Assembly (NCBI GenBank): GCA_009192285.1
Contig: CM018607.1
Location: 372,001 to 436,000 of the forward strand
Direction: 5' to 3'
DNA from: Morchella semilibera
Taxonomy: Eukaryota > Ascomycota > Pezizomycetes > Pezizales > Morchellaceae
DNA: 64,000 bases
Made by a program: the position numbers and the translations under genes. The notes under the pieces were generated by a model that was not told where the DNA came from, made no database searches, and saw only the letters and a list, made by a program, of their open reading frames with translations. Shown here piece after piece: positions 1 through 9,937 of the stretch. How positions within the stretch are numbered: the first letter of the stretch is position 1; every line of letters begins with the position of its first letter.

Positions 1-1066
1 TAAAAGCCTGGCCCCGTAGTGGATCCGGAGCAAGGGAAAATTCAGAATATTTGGTAGCCTATGTTCTGTCTACAATTCCTCATATAGACTATCATGGCCT
101 TTAGTCCTATCCCCATTACCATGATTTCATTACTGTCGCGATCTACAAACAAGCGGCAACCTGTTGAAAGAACCAGGAAACGCAAGTGATGGAAACAGGG
201 ATAAATTGTAGAAGAGGTCATTACCACCCCCCTTTCCTCTAGCAGCTGCGCTTCTGGTTCTATCAATGGATCAACGGGTACTCAATGCCTTGTCCACGCA
301 GGGAAACGATTACCAAGTACTTTTTCCTTTTTTATAGAATTGAGCAAAAACGTCGATACAAGATTCAGTAATTATGTGGCATTTTAATTCTAGCAGAGTG
401 AGTACACAACCTAGCCAACACGAAACAACCAAGACGCATGTCCCTACCAGATCAGTTGTTGATTCCGCTCTGTTCAACAGGCTAGCTGCAGCTCTGTTTC
501 TTTGCGGGTTTGGTTACTACTTGTGCGTCGTAAAAGGGTTTATTTCTAAGACTCTGTGATATGACCATATGTTCAATGCTTACGAAAGAAATAGCTCAGC
601 ATATCTGGATCATCTCGAGGGCCATGTACGTATTAGAGGTACTACGTTTATTCCCCGAATTAAGCCTAGGCCAAAGATCGTCGAGCTGGTATCGATAAAC
701 TCTCATCTATTTGAGCTGAATATATATCTCAGCTGAATACACGAAGAAGCAAGACACCAAGAAGCAAGACACGAGCCAGACCGGCGGCTAGAAGACGCTT
801 TTCGTGAAATTGAACAGCAATATGTCTCACAGAGTGAGTTCGATACCCCTCCCGCCCCCGCAATTGAAACATGTTGAATAATTCTGAGAACTAGTATAAA
901 CAGGTATTCTTTGCCAGCTTCAATCCAGCAGTATAGATACAGCTCAAGACCGCCCGCCGATATTGAAGCAACATACCCAAGCTCCCCAGAGTTCCTGTGC
1001 CAGCCTCGAGTTCTTTCAAGCTTCAAACCTTACCCATAACTCTCTATACCCATCTTTTCACCAAAA
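1..1066. other. intergenic, no gene recognised
   Basis: AT-rich sequence with only short open frames that lack family motifs or plausible splice context. A 61-codon plus-strand frame at 374-559 has a hydrophobic stretch but no recognisable relatives or promoter. The last 100 bases are the upstream region of the gene that starts at 1067. Confidence 0.5.
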
Positions 1067-2694
1067 ATGACCGACGTCGATAAGCCAGTTGATTTCCTCG
1101 CCCACGCTACGGCGTTCCTCTATGACTGTGCTGCTCATGCACGCGAGTCCGGCGTTAAAGCGCCCGCCGAGCCTACCGACAGATTCGTCTTCCATACCGC
1201 CGAAGGGGTTCAGCTACAGCTTTACCTCCGTCAGGGCATGTTGTTGCCCGATACGAAGGAGGCCTACGAGACTAAATTCCCGCGCAAGGATGTGGAAGAT
1301 TTTCTCAACGGGCTAGACAAAACAACAAACCTATACCAGGTAAGTGGTCCATCTAGAGCTCCACAGTCTGCCCTGACTGACTGTTCGGCTCTGTACGCTC
1401 AAGAGTGCGGAAGACAATGCCCTCAGTATCTTCAAGCACACGACGGATTTCTACAACAACACTTTCAATGACATGTTTACCCTAAGTATACATCCTTGTA
1501 AACTCGACTTAATACCAATTTATCTGCTAATTCCGCATCCATAACAGCGGGCGAGATCGCAAACTTTGCCGCGGAGGCCCAGGACAAAACCAATTTCTTG
1601 CACGAACAGTTTGCGATTATAACGGCAGAGGGCTCAACAATCACCGATCCCAAGGTCAAAGATGCAGTCGGTACGTCTCAGGCCCTCGTACAAATCCTAG
1701 GCGGAAAGGCAAAAACCGCAGGTGAAAAATGTGAAGTGATGCACAAAGCCCTCTTGAAGGTATTCTTCTCGCGCTCTAGTACCATAGGTGAGGGGTGTCT
1801 AACAGCCAGTGCAGTTCAAAAACGATACTGAAATCGATCGTAACAATGTGATGGAATGCCACAGAAAATTCACGGCTCTACTGCCGGATATCAACAAGCA
1901 ACTCGACAAGCTGAAAGCAGACATCAAAAAACTCCAAGACGAAACTCAAGGGCTCGAGGATGAGTACCACCACGAAGTCGTTATCGCGGCGACCACCCCT
2001 AGTTATGGTATGTCATGCAAATTAAAGGTTCATGCGTACTGGTGACAAACGGTTACTAACCACGTTTAGCCTGGTGTGGCCCATTTGGGTTAATCGCTGC
2101 CATCACGGTGGCAAGTATTTACGGCCCGAAGGCAGTGGCTGCAAAGAATGCATAAGACGACAACCTAGCCGACACCATCAGTGCACAAGGGAAAGAAGGG
2201 AACCTGATCAAGATGAAAAGTGGGTTATCTTCTGTATAGCTAGATATTCGCAGGTATCTCGGTTGGAATGACTTTACTGACAGGAGCGACAAATAGATGG
2301 CATTAACATGCAGAATGATGCTATGAATGGCGTCAGAGAAACTATCGATGCTGCCATAACGGCTACCGGAAAGATGCGAGGTATGCACTCTTGACTAGCT
2401 CTAGCTTACAAAGCTGATTATTGATATTGGTCTCAGGTGCTTTCAGTTTAATGCAAGCGGACTTCGAAGGCATTAACACCAAGCTCACTGATTTTGAGTC
2501 CAATATTGGAAAGACCGAACTGTTCTACCGCAAGATCGGTGGACGTGACCTCAAACAGGCTGAGACCAAGTGGGCAGAGGTACATAAGATTCCATTATAT
2601 TCGGGGCGTAGATGGCAGGTGCTAACCTTCGCAGGTCATGGAGCAAACCAAGATCTTCCAAACTTCGGGCCAGGCCGACATCAAAACCATGTAG
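1067..2694 (+). pseudogene. alpha-pore-forming-toxin-like gene (XaxA/HBL-like family), apparently decayed
   Basis: A multi-exon gene with about six coding blocks separated by short GT-AG introns. It encodes a mainly alpha-helical protein. The N-terminal half is charged and helical, a long amphipathic coiled coil lies in the middle, and a short Gly/Ala-rich hydrophobic segment with a Tyr-Gly pair follows it. The C-terminal part is again helical. This order (helical bundle, coiled coil, hydrophobic tongue, helical tail) resembles the XaxA/HBL class of alpha-helical pore-formers, which has fungal relatives. The assignment rests on architecture and is tentative. The gene looks broken, with about one or two interruptions, and most of it is well preserved, so the decay is probably recent. 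No partner subunit gene is visible nearby. Confidence 0.45.
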
Positions 2695-3248
2695 GATACA
2701 GCGGGGGGACATGTATGATTATTGGATTGTTTCAAGCATATCCGCTTCTGATTGGAGTATAACTAGGATCACCTTCGTTTGAATGTAACAATGAACAATT
2801 TAAAGCTCTTCTCGTAAAGGCGGCATAAGCCCCTAGCTTTAGTTACTTAGTGGTGATTACTGACACGAGAGGCCGCGCCTGAGCTGGACAAAATGAGCAA
2901 GGTGTGGTTGGGATAAAGCACATCGCTTGTACTCGTGAGGCGTGAAAATATTAGGCATTCATGAAGTTACATCTCAGCAGGTCCCTGCATTCTAGGCCCA
3001 GCAATTAATGTGGCATGTTTCAATGAATTAATCCATCTTGCCCAAAGAATATCTTGGCATAGTCCCCTGTCCTATTTCGGTTGTTCCTTGATATATTACT
3101 ACCCTGGGCGGTGCTACTGCAGGGCAGTTGCCCGTTCCGTCATGTAAGGTCACTCGGACCATCATCGGTTATCACTCGGGATTATACATTGAGTATCACT
3201 GGGTTTTTGCCTGTTTTTTTTTTTTATATGCATACAACCCTAGGCGGT

Positions 3249-3482
3249 TATGGAGCGGTAAATGTGTCAAAAGTAATTTCACCAACGGTGGTATAAGCAC
3301 TGAATTTCAGTCCTTGTTCCAGTATAGATGCTAACTTTCAGTCTTTATTCTACATTATCATTAATACCAACTCCTCCCGGTGGTAAAATACCTACCACCG
3401 GTGGTGAAATTCCCACTGGTGGACAATGTTGATATATACTGGCATTATATAGGGCGAAAAGGTCTGTGCTATTATCCATTTC
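3249..3482. mobile_element. hAT-like MITE, family ACCGGTGGT, copy 1 (3' truncated)
   Basis: The first 230 bases closely match the complete copy at 25607-25950. It starts with the same TATGGAGCGGTAAATGTG end and carries the same internal ACCACCGGTGGT palindromes and the GGCATTATATAG segment. The right terminal repeat is missing, so this copy is truncated. Confidence 0.7.
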
Positions 3483-3553
3483 TTGAAAGTCTCGGGATCA
3501 GGGCCTGGTCTTGGCAAAGTCTCCTAGACTTCGTTGTCACGCAGGAAGTAAAG

Positions 3554-3566
3554 TAACCCTAACCCT
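3554..3566. repeat. interstitial telomere-like motif
   Basis: TAACCCTAACCCT, two units of the fungal telomere repeat in the C-rich orientation, away from any visible chromosome end. Confidence 0.6.
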
Positions 3567-4015
3567 GAGCTGGTAGTTTACAACAACAAATTGGGTGGTG
3601 GACAAAATTCGAGGCCTGTATGACAGGTTGTCTTGTCTTGTTGCGCTCATCTTGTCTTGTTTTGCCACAAGTCTCGAGACAAGGTCTCGAGACAGAAGAT
3701 CATCAGCTGCTACTATACATTCTTGCAGTGAACCTAGCCTTAATTGGTTTCGCAATTGGCTGTAAATTCAGGGTTTATTAGCGCGAGTTGGTCAGAACTG
3801 CCTAATTCTGGTACACAGTTGCGGGGGTGCTGGTGCGATTCATTATGATTATGTGAGAGTCTTGGCGGTTTTAGTGCTTTGTAGTAATTTGTGCTGAAAT
3901 GGAGCGGGAAATGAGGATGCACTCCCGTGTACTTAGGTTAATCGAGTGATACTGCGTGCGCCAATTATGATCTCTTTTGATCCCACTAAATAAGAAAGCC
4001 GAGATCTGTCATCAA

Positions 4016-4097
4016 TCTTTGGTAGTATAGTGGTTAGTATACTCGCTTGTCAACTGACAAAACGCGAGTGACCGGGGTTCAATTCCCCGCCAGAGAG
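4016..4097 (+). tRNA. tRNA-Asp (GTC) with 10-base intron
   Basis: An 82-base gene. The acceptor stem TCTTTGG pairs with CCAGAGA with one G-T wobble, followed by G as discriminator base. The anticodon stem CTCGC/GCGAG encloses a 17-base loop with anticodon GTC at 4049-4051. Removing ACTGACAAAA (4053-4062), right after position 37 where eukaryotic tRNA introns sit, leaves a normal 7-base loop. The T arm contains GGTTCAATTCC. A second gene for the same tRNA lies at 57461-57541 on the other strand. Confidence 0.92.
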
Positions 4098-5632
4098 TTG
4101 TCATCAATAAGTCCATAGACTAAAGCTTTAGCCTAGCACCACAAATCTTTTACTGTTTAGATTTTTGGTTTCCAATCTAGTGGGCGCTACGGTTGGTGCC
4201 AATTCCGCTGAGGGTTTGTGTGAGGGGGTGTTGTTAGGTCGTACCTGGCCTTGCCGTCCATGACTATTCTTATGTGGTATCTTTGGGTTTTGATACTTCC
4301 TTCCTAGGGACGCTCTCCAAGTGGGAATGGCAGCCAGCAACTACTTATTCTCTATATTGGGGGATGGAGTAATTCACTATGTTCATGGCGGGGGTCTTCT
4401 ACTTAGTCTTTTGTGTCTGGCTTACGCAAAGGTCTTTTGGATGAAGCAAGTGACAGCCTGGTGCTGCAATCCGGAACTGGTTAACCCCTAGCTCCGCTGT
4501 ACTTGGGGTGAAATTACAGTACCGGAAATAGGCAGAAATTGACTACCGTATTTTGCTAGTGGTTCTGTAAGAATGCAATGCGGTATTGACGCAGTATCGA
4601 TAACCCTGGGTATTCTACTTACGATGCTGGTTTAGACCGGTGTCCTTGACTGAATACCGTTACATTTTTACCCCCATTTCCGAGACTGTAAGTATGTACC
4701 CCGGGGGTCCTCAAAGTGATGCAACGGCGACAAAAACCACAAGTTTCGTAGCTACTGGCCACCATGTCCAAAAGTTAGGAAGTAATTTATATATGTCGAA
4801 TTGCATCAGGCGGGGCTATATAATAAATAGTAAATGGAAATACAAATGGAAAAAATTGACTGGGTCTAGCTTTGGTGGTGGTCGCGACACTAGAATATCG
4901 AGCCTGTTGCATCACTTTAAGGACCCCCGGGGTACATGTATACGTATTGTCCCAACCACCTCTATTGCGCTGGCAACCATTGAACCCCACCGAGCAGGCC
5001 GATCACTCACTTAACGTATCTTGTACCCAAAAACAGTTATATCACACATGGCTATCGTGCTGAGGTCGGTTGCTGTCGTGCGCGAGGGCCTAGGTGGGAA
5101 TGCTTAGTTTTCTCGCAATTAAGTGTGGAGAATTCTTTTTCTTCTTTCGCTGTTCAATTGCACATACGCAGTCTTGAACCCGGCCAAGTATCCCATCTCC
5201 CAGAATTAGACGCCTCTCCACCCACCCACCGCCATCCAACAAGGAAGGCGGATGAACATTTCAGTACTAGCCCCCGCCAGCTGCAGCTAGGTCCGCTCAC
5301 TCACCACTCACAAGTAATTAATACCCCGCCCCTGATGATGGGGGGGATCATAACTGTCACGAGCCGGTTTCCGGTGTCGCTGTCCGCGGCGTAGAGAGGA
5401 ACTATGCGGTTCTGGTGCTGCAGGCGGGATACTAGGCCCCAAGGTGGGGAGTCTGAGGGTGGCTTGGTGCTGGTTCCAGTGGTGGGGGGGATGTTTATGG
5501 ATGCTCGGAGGGTTGGTGGGATAAAGAATGTTGAATAGAAAATAGTAACCATCGTCAACCATACAAAGGAGGGCGGGGAAACAAGGCCCCACACCACAGC
5601 CCCAGCTCCGCCAGCACTACCACGGGAATTAC

Positions 5633-6004
5633 TGTATCACTTGATACATTACCCACACAAGAATGACGCGTAATGCATTAAGTGATGCATTTAGCTGTAA
5701 AAAGTGAATCTAGTGATCTAGATACATTTACTGATGATTTTGCTGATGATTTATCTCTTTGAGCCGGATATTAAGTAGATAAAGTATAAGTTATTCATGT
5801 TACCATGGCTTAGGTGGGAGGATACTTACAGGAATAAATATGACACAAGTTCAAATCCCCTGCATATCTTTTTATTGTTAAATTATCTACAAGTCTTGGC
5901 AAAATGAGACTGTGATGCATTCTTGATGCATTATGAGATGCATTTATAGATTCATTATTTATATGATGCATATACTGATGCATTTCCGATACATTTGCGA
6001 TACA
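5633..6004. mobile_element. putative non-autonomous element with subterminal GATGCATT repeats
   Basis: The segment opens with TGTATCACTTGATACATT and closes with GATACATTTGCGATACA, so both ends read TGTATC inward. About ten copies of TGATGCATT or TGATACATT variants cluster in its outer thirds. Subterminal repeats of this kind are typical of short DNA transposons. No target duplication is clear and the family is unknown. Confidence 0.45.
5806..5873 (+). other. tRNA-like Pol III A/B boxes (SINE-like)
   Basis: TGGCTTAGGTGG (5806-5817) resembles an A box and AGTTCAAATCC (5848-5858) a B box. A T5 run, a Pol III terminator, follows at 5869-5873. No cloverleaf can be folded, so this would be tRNA-derived and not a working tRNA. 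It sits inside the GATGCATT element. Confidence 0.3.
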
Positions 6005-6285
6005 CGTTTCGCCGTGGTAGAGCAGTCACAGTATATACCTAGGTCTAGAAACGAAGGCGAGCGATCCATGACCCAGCCAATTCGTGTGGGGAATGGATCA
6101 AATCATCCGTCCGTTTTGATCCCCTACCGCCGCATTTAGTTGACGACCTTCTTAATAAATGACCCACCACCGCCAGTACCAAACGGCAAAAAGATACTTG
6201 TCTACGCTACCCCCACCCAAAAAAACGCGCCAAGACCGAGTGACACCCCATGACACACCCCAAACCCCCGACCGCCAGCGGAAGG

Positions 6286-6459
6286 CGGAATCCGTGGCTC
6301 GTATGTACGGCCAGCCCGGAGGTCCGTGCCAGCTGCAGACGGACGCGGAGTTCCGCGGGCGTCATTGCGGCCCGCGGAGTTCCGTTGGCTTCGGGGTTCG
6401 ACTGGCTGGTCGCTGGTGATGGTGCAGGCGGCGCGGAGTTCCGTGCTTACGGAGGTCCG
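6286..6459. promoter_or_regulatory. cluster of six CGG-N3/4-CCG palindromes
   Basis: CGGAATCCG at 6286-6294, CGGAGGTCCG at 6317-6326 and 6450-6459, and CGGAGTTCCG at 6346-6355, 6375-6384 and 6434-6443. Inverted CGG half-sites with short spacing are a known site type of Zn2Cys6 (Gal4-class) regulators. The cluster is in a GC-rich island 0.9 kb beyond the 3' end of the transporter gene and next to no recognised start codon. Confidence 0.45.
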
Positions 6460-7383
6460 GGGTTGTGCAGCGTGTGGGGAGTGGGAGTGGGGGGGGGGGG
6501 GGCTGATGTATGGGCTGGTGGGATCCGGACTTCCTGTTCGATCGGCGGGGTCACTGGGACTGTGTTTGTCGGAGATTAATTGTTGGTGTTGTTGGCAGAA
6601 GGGACTGTTATTACTGGAAGAGTGAGTCCTGGGTTCTGTAGGTTAGCGGCCCGGGGATACGGCGCGGGTGCGTGGCGGAGTGGTGATATTTGTGGGTTAA
6701 TTTATACTTGGGTATGCTATTGAACAACACCTCCAGGGCGTTGGAAAGTAATGCACATTTTGACCAGATCTAGACAACGCCCAAATACTTTACCACAACT
6801 TCTCTACCATACCCAAGTACTAAGCATGAAGAGTATCTGCACACTCATATTTACCTTGGTGTGGGGGTTGGTTCCCGTGTGGCTATGAAACCACCGGATG
6901 TGCATCGCTTTCTGACACCCTGGGTATGTACCTACCCACGCCCGCCCGTGTGGGGGAGTTCCGGAGAACATGTGTTGTAGCTTATATATACTCCCAACCA
7001 TAATAGGCCTACGTAGAGAACACTCCAGCGCAACATCAACCCATGCAGCAGCGCAGCTGTCAACCGCAAAATGGCACCAAGACCAAAGCCGGGGATCGAG
7101 TGTAGGTTGTGCGGATACATACATATGCATAGAGCGCATTAAGAGTGAGATATTTCATTCTAGCTATATAGTGTAGTAGTCTATCAATCAATCTATCCCG
7201 TAGAGTATTTTCGAGCAGGAATTATAGCAATGGCCACAAGTAGGGCGGGTCGAGTAAGTATGGAGATTTAACAAAGAAAAGAAAGAAGCAAAGAAGCACA
7301 GTATAGCATCACCACCCCATCCAGAAGTTAAAGAAAACATAGAACCCACCCCCGCCCCCACCACCCCTCACCACCCAACACGC

Positions 7384-9220
7384 CTACCTCAACTTCACAG
7401 GCCACCTCTCCCGAATGACCTTCCCATAGCGATACACAAACGGCAAGAACGGGACCAGCAGCAGCCCCAGAAACCCCAGCAGCGTATTCCCCCACCCGAG
7501 TCCCAGCCTCCCATACATCTCCGGCCCGGCCATTGGGAGGAACGCGCCAAAGAGGCTCCTGGTGGCCGTGAGGCTCGCGACAACACTGGCCGCATACTCC
7601 GGGAACGCATCGATGAGGTACGTCTGCACGGGGATGAAGATGCCCATCATGCCGAAGCCAAAGGGGACCATCGCGATGATGGCCACGACCCAGTGCACGT
7701 GGCGCTCCGTCACCCACCCGTACCAGAAGAGGGACAGCGGCAGGAAAAGCCCAAAGAACATGCAGCTCGGCAGGCGCATCTCGGGCTCCGCCACGCCGCC
7801 GTTGCGCCCAGCGAGCCTGATGACCGTTGCGTCCGAGATCTTGGCCACGGCCGCGACCCCCAGGAACAGCCCGACCCCGATGCCGAGGTAGGCGAGGCCC
7901 GTCATGTCGGCTTCCCACCCGTAGGTGCCCTGGAAGACGCTGGTGATGGTGGTGAACAGCAGGTACAGCAGCCCGTACGTGATGCTCATGTAGAGCGAGA
8001 GCAGCGCCACGATGGGCGAGCGCACGAGCAGCTTCAGCGGGCGCAGCAGCCCGTGCGAGAGGACCACGAGCGGCGACAGCGGCGGCCCGACATGTTCGCG
8101 GTCGTACCAGCTGACCAGGGCGTCGTTGCCCGTCTGCCGGCGCATGGCGGCGGTCCTGCGCGCGAGAAGCACGCGCGGGTTGCTCTCGCGGTTGAAGGCC
8201 CAGATGGCGGCGGTGACGAGGCCGGATAGGATCAGGAGGACCCAGTAGACCCAGCGCCAGCCGACGCGCTGGGCGATGAAGCCGCCGCAGATGGGGCCGA
8301 TGACGGGGCCGAAGAGAGGGCCCATGGCGTAGATTGCGGTTGCCTTTCCGCGCTGCTCGGCGGGGAAGAGGTCGCTGATTACGCCGCCGCCGATGGTGAG
8401 GCAGCCGGATCCGCCGACGCCGCTGAAGAAGCGGAAGAGGATTAGGCTGTTGAGGTTTGGGGCGAGGGCGCAGCCAATCTGCCAGAGGACGAAGAAGAGG
8501 TTGGCGTAGTTTAGGATGGGGGCGCGGCCGTAGATCTCGCTGAGGGGGGAGAGGACAAGGGGCCCGATCTAGGGGTGTGTCAATGATTGTATGGACGGGA
8601 AATGTGGGCGGGGGGGTACTTACGGCGTAGCCGAGGACAAAGACGGAGACGACGAAGGAGGAGAGGATGGTGGATGTATTGTGAAACTCCTTGTTCATGA
8701 AGCCGACTCCGGGGGCAAACATGGAGGACGCCAGGGGGCTGTATCATATCCAACCTGTGTCAGTGGTGCAGTTTACAAACAGGGCGTACTACCAATACAT
8801 GACATACCTGACCAGCGTGATGCTGCTCACGAGCGCAAGGATGGTCCACTTGAGCTTTGGCGAGAAGTTCTTTGGGTTCTCTGGGTCGTGCTGGCCGTCC
8901 CAAGCCACGATGCCCGCGGCGAGGTCCGTGACGGGGTGTTGGGCCTCCTTGAGCTGGTGTGCATCCTCGGCCTCGGGGGGTTTATCATGGACTGTTTCGG
9001 TCCGCACCGTTGTCTGTGCTTCAATTAGCTTCATCTTGTATCGCTACTAGAGGGAGAGAGGACTAACCAGCTCGTGGACACTCCCGTTGACGGGTGTGGT
9101 GGCGGTGGTGTCGGGACGGCTGCTGCCAAAGTCGCTCTTGCGGTCCTCGATGGTCTCTTTTTCGCCGTGGAGTGTTTCGGCGGTGGAGGGGGGCTGGGTG
9201 CCCTTCTCGTTGAGGGACAT
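7384..9220 (-). CDS. MFS multidrug transporter, DHA1 (12-TM) family
   Basis: Four exons are placed by frame and GT-AG ends: 9220-9068, 9013-8808, 8738-8624 and 8568-7384, giving 552 residues. The introns are 54, 69 and 55 bases. A polar cytosolic N-terminus of about 110 residues precedes twelve hydrophobic segments. The first helices read FAPGVGF..., followed by the loop motif PLSEIYGRAP (motif A type). The GPLFGPVIGPICGG segment with RVGWRWVYWV is the drug-proton antiporter signature (motif C region) of fungal DHA1 exporters. Predicted role: proton-coupled efflux of small toxic compounds or metabolites at the plasma membrane; the substrate is unknown. It is divergent from the Zn2Cys6 gene at 9938, which probably regulates it. 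The length is normal for the family and no defects are seen. Confidence 0.92.
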
Positions 9221-9937
9221 TTCTGAATATATATATATGTGAGGGTTATATATGTCTCCTCTCGCTATACCGTACTATATGACTACCCCAATAGTATAAG
9301 GATCGTAAACAGTTGGCAAGCCAAGTCAAGTCTCAACAGTGTCTGGCAGATGGAAAGCAGAGCGGATTCAATATATAGTAGTCCATTTTTTTATTTTGTT
9401 TCTCTCGGAGGGGGAGTTCGGGTTGCGGTGCCTGGTGGTGGTGCCGGTGGTGCTCGGGTTCCGGTCGGGTTCCGTCGACCCCTGTCGGTAAGGCCAGACT
9501 GAAGCGTCCTCAGGTAAGGAGAGGAAAGAAAGCAGTCTGAGAGTAATTATAAAGCAGAGTGGGAGAGGGAGTATCATTGGTGGGAGTGTTGTTATTATTA
9601 TTCTGTCTGTCTGTCTGTATGTAAATACGTATTAGAAGGGTATGTACATCATGCGAGAGAGAGATTGATGTCCCGGACCATACGTATATACGTACATGGC
9701 CGAACAGCCAAGATGCCGAGCGGAACCCGTGGAGAGGAAGAGGAATGTTTCATAGTTAATTTATAATATACTATTCATTACTCCAATCACTAATCCTGTA
9801 ATAGAGAGTAGTAATAATAATATTGTAACGCCCTTAATAATACAGTTATTATTATTATTATTATTACTGTACCCCCAACCCCTCGACGCCTTGGTATTAC
9901 ACCATCGCCAGCGAAGAGTAAAGCCAACACCACAACA
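9221..9937. promoter_or_regulatory. shared divergent promoter of transporter and Zn2Cys6 regulator
   Basis: A 717-base intergenic region between divergent start codons. It contains three copies of the 9-base palindrome-like site CGGGTTCCG. Two are direct copies 11 bases apart (9455-9463 and 9466-9474), and one is inverted at 9721-9729 (CGGAACCCG). CGG-N3-CCG is a plausible zinc-cluster site. A TATATATATA run lies just upstream of the transporter start, and a short GTCT repeat and several ATT runs lie toward the regulator. Confidence 0.6.

Larger units (their letters stand above)
2695..4015. other. intergenic with MITE fragment and telomere-like motif
   Basis: Holds the truncated CACCGGTGGT-type element at 3249-3482, a telomere-like motif at 3554-3566, and a tract at 3630-3700 rich in GTCTTGT and CTCGAGACA repeats. 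No coding region is supported. Confidence 0.5.
4098..7383. other. intergenic with MITE, Pol III-like boxes and a CGG palindrome cluster
   Basis: About 3.3 kb without a supported gene. It contains the GATGCATT-rich element at 5633-6004 and the GC-rich palindrome cluster at 6286-6459. The open frames around 6159-6625 owe their length to high GC and have no family motif. The segment 6630-7300 holds nothing recognised. Confidence 0.5.

Noticed and set aside
7328-8722. 464-codon minus-strand open frame rich in Arg and Pro
   Set aside because: Only its first 33 codons are real (exon 3 of the transporter). Beyond the splice site it is an out-of-frame shadow of the GC-rich transporter exon.
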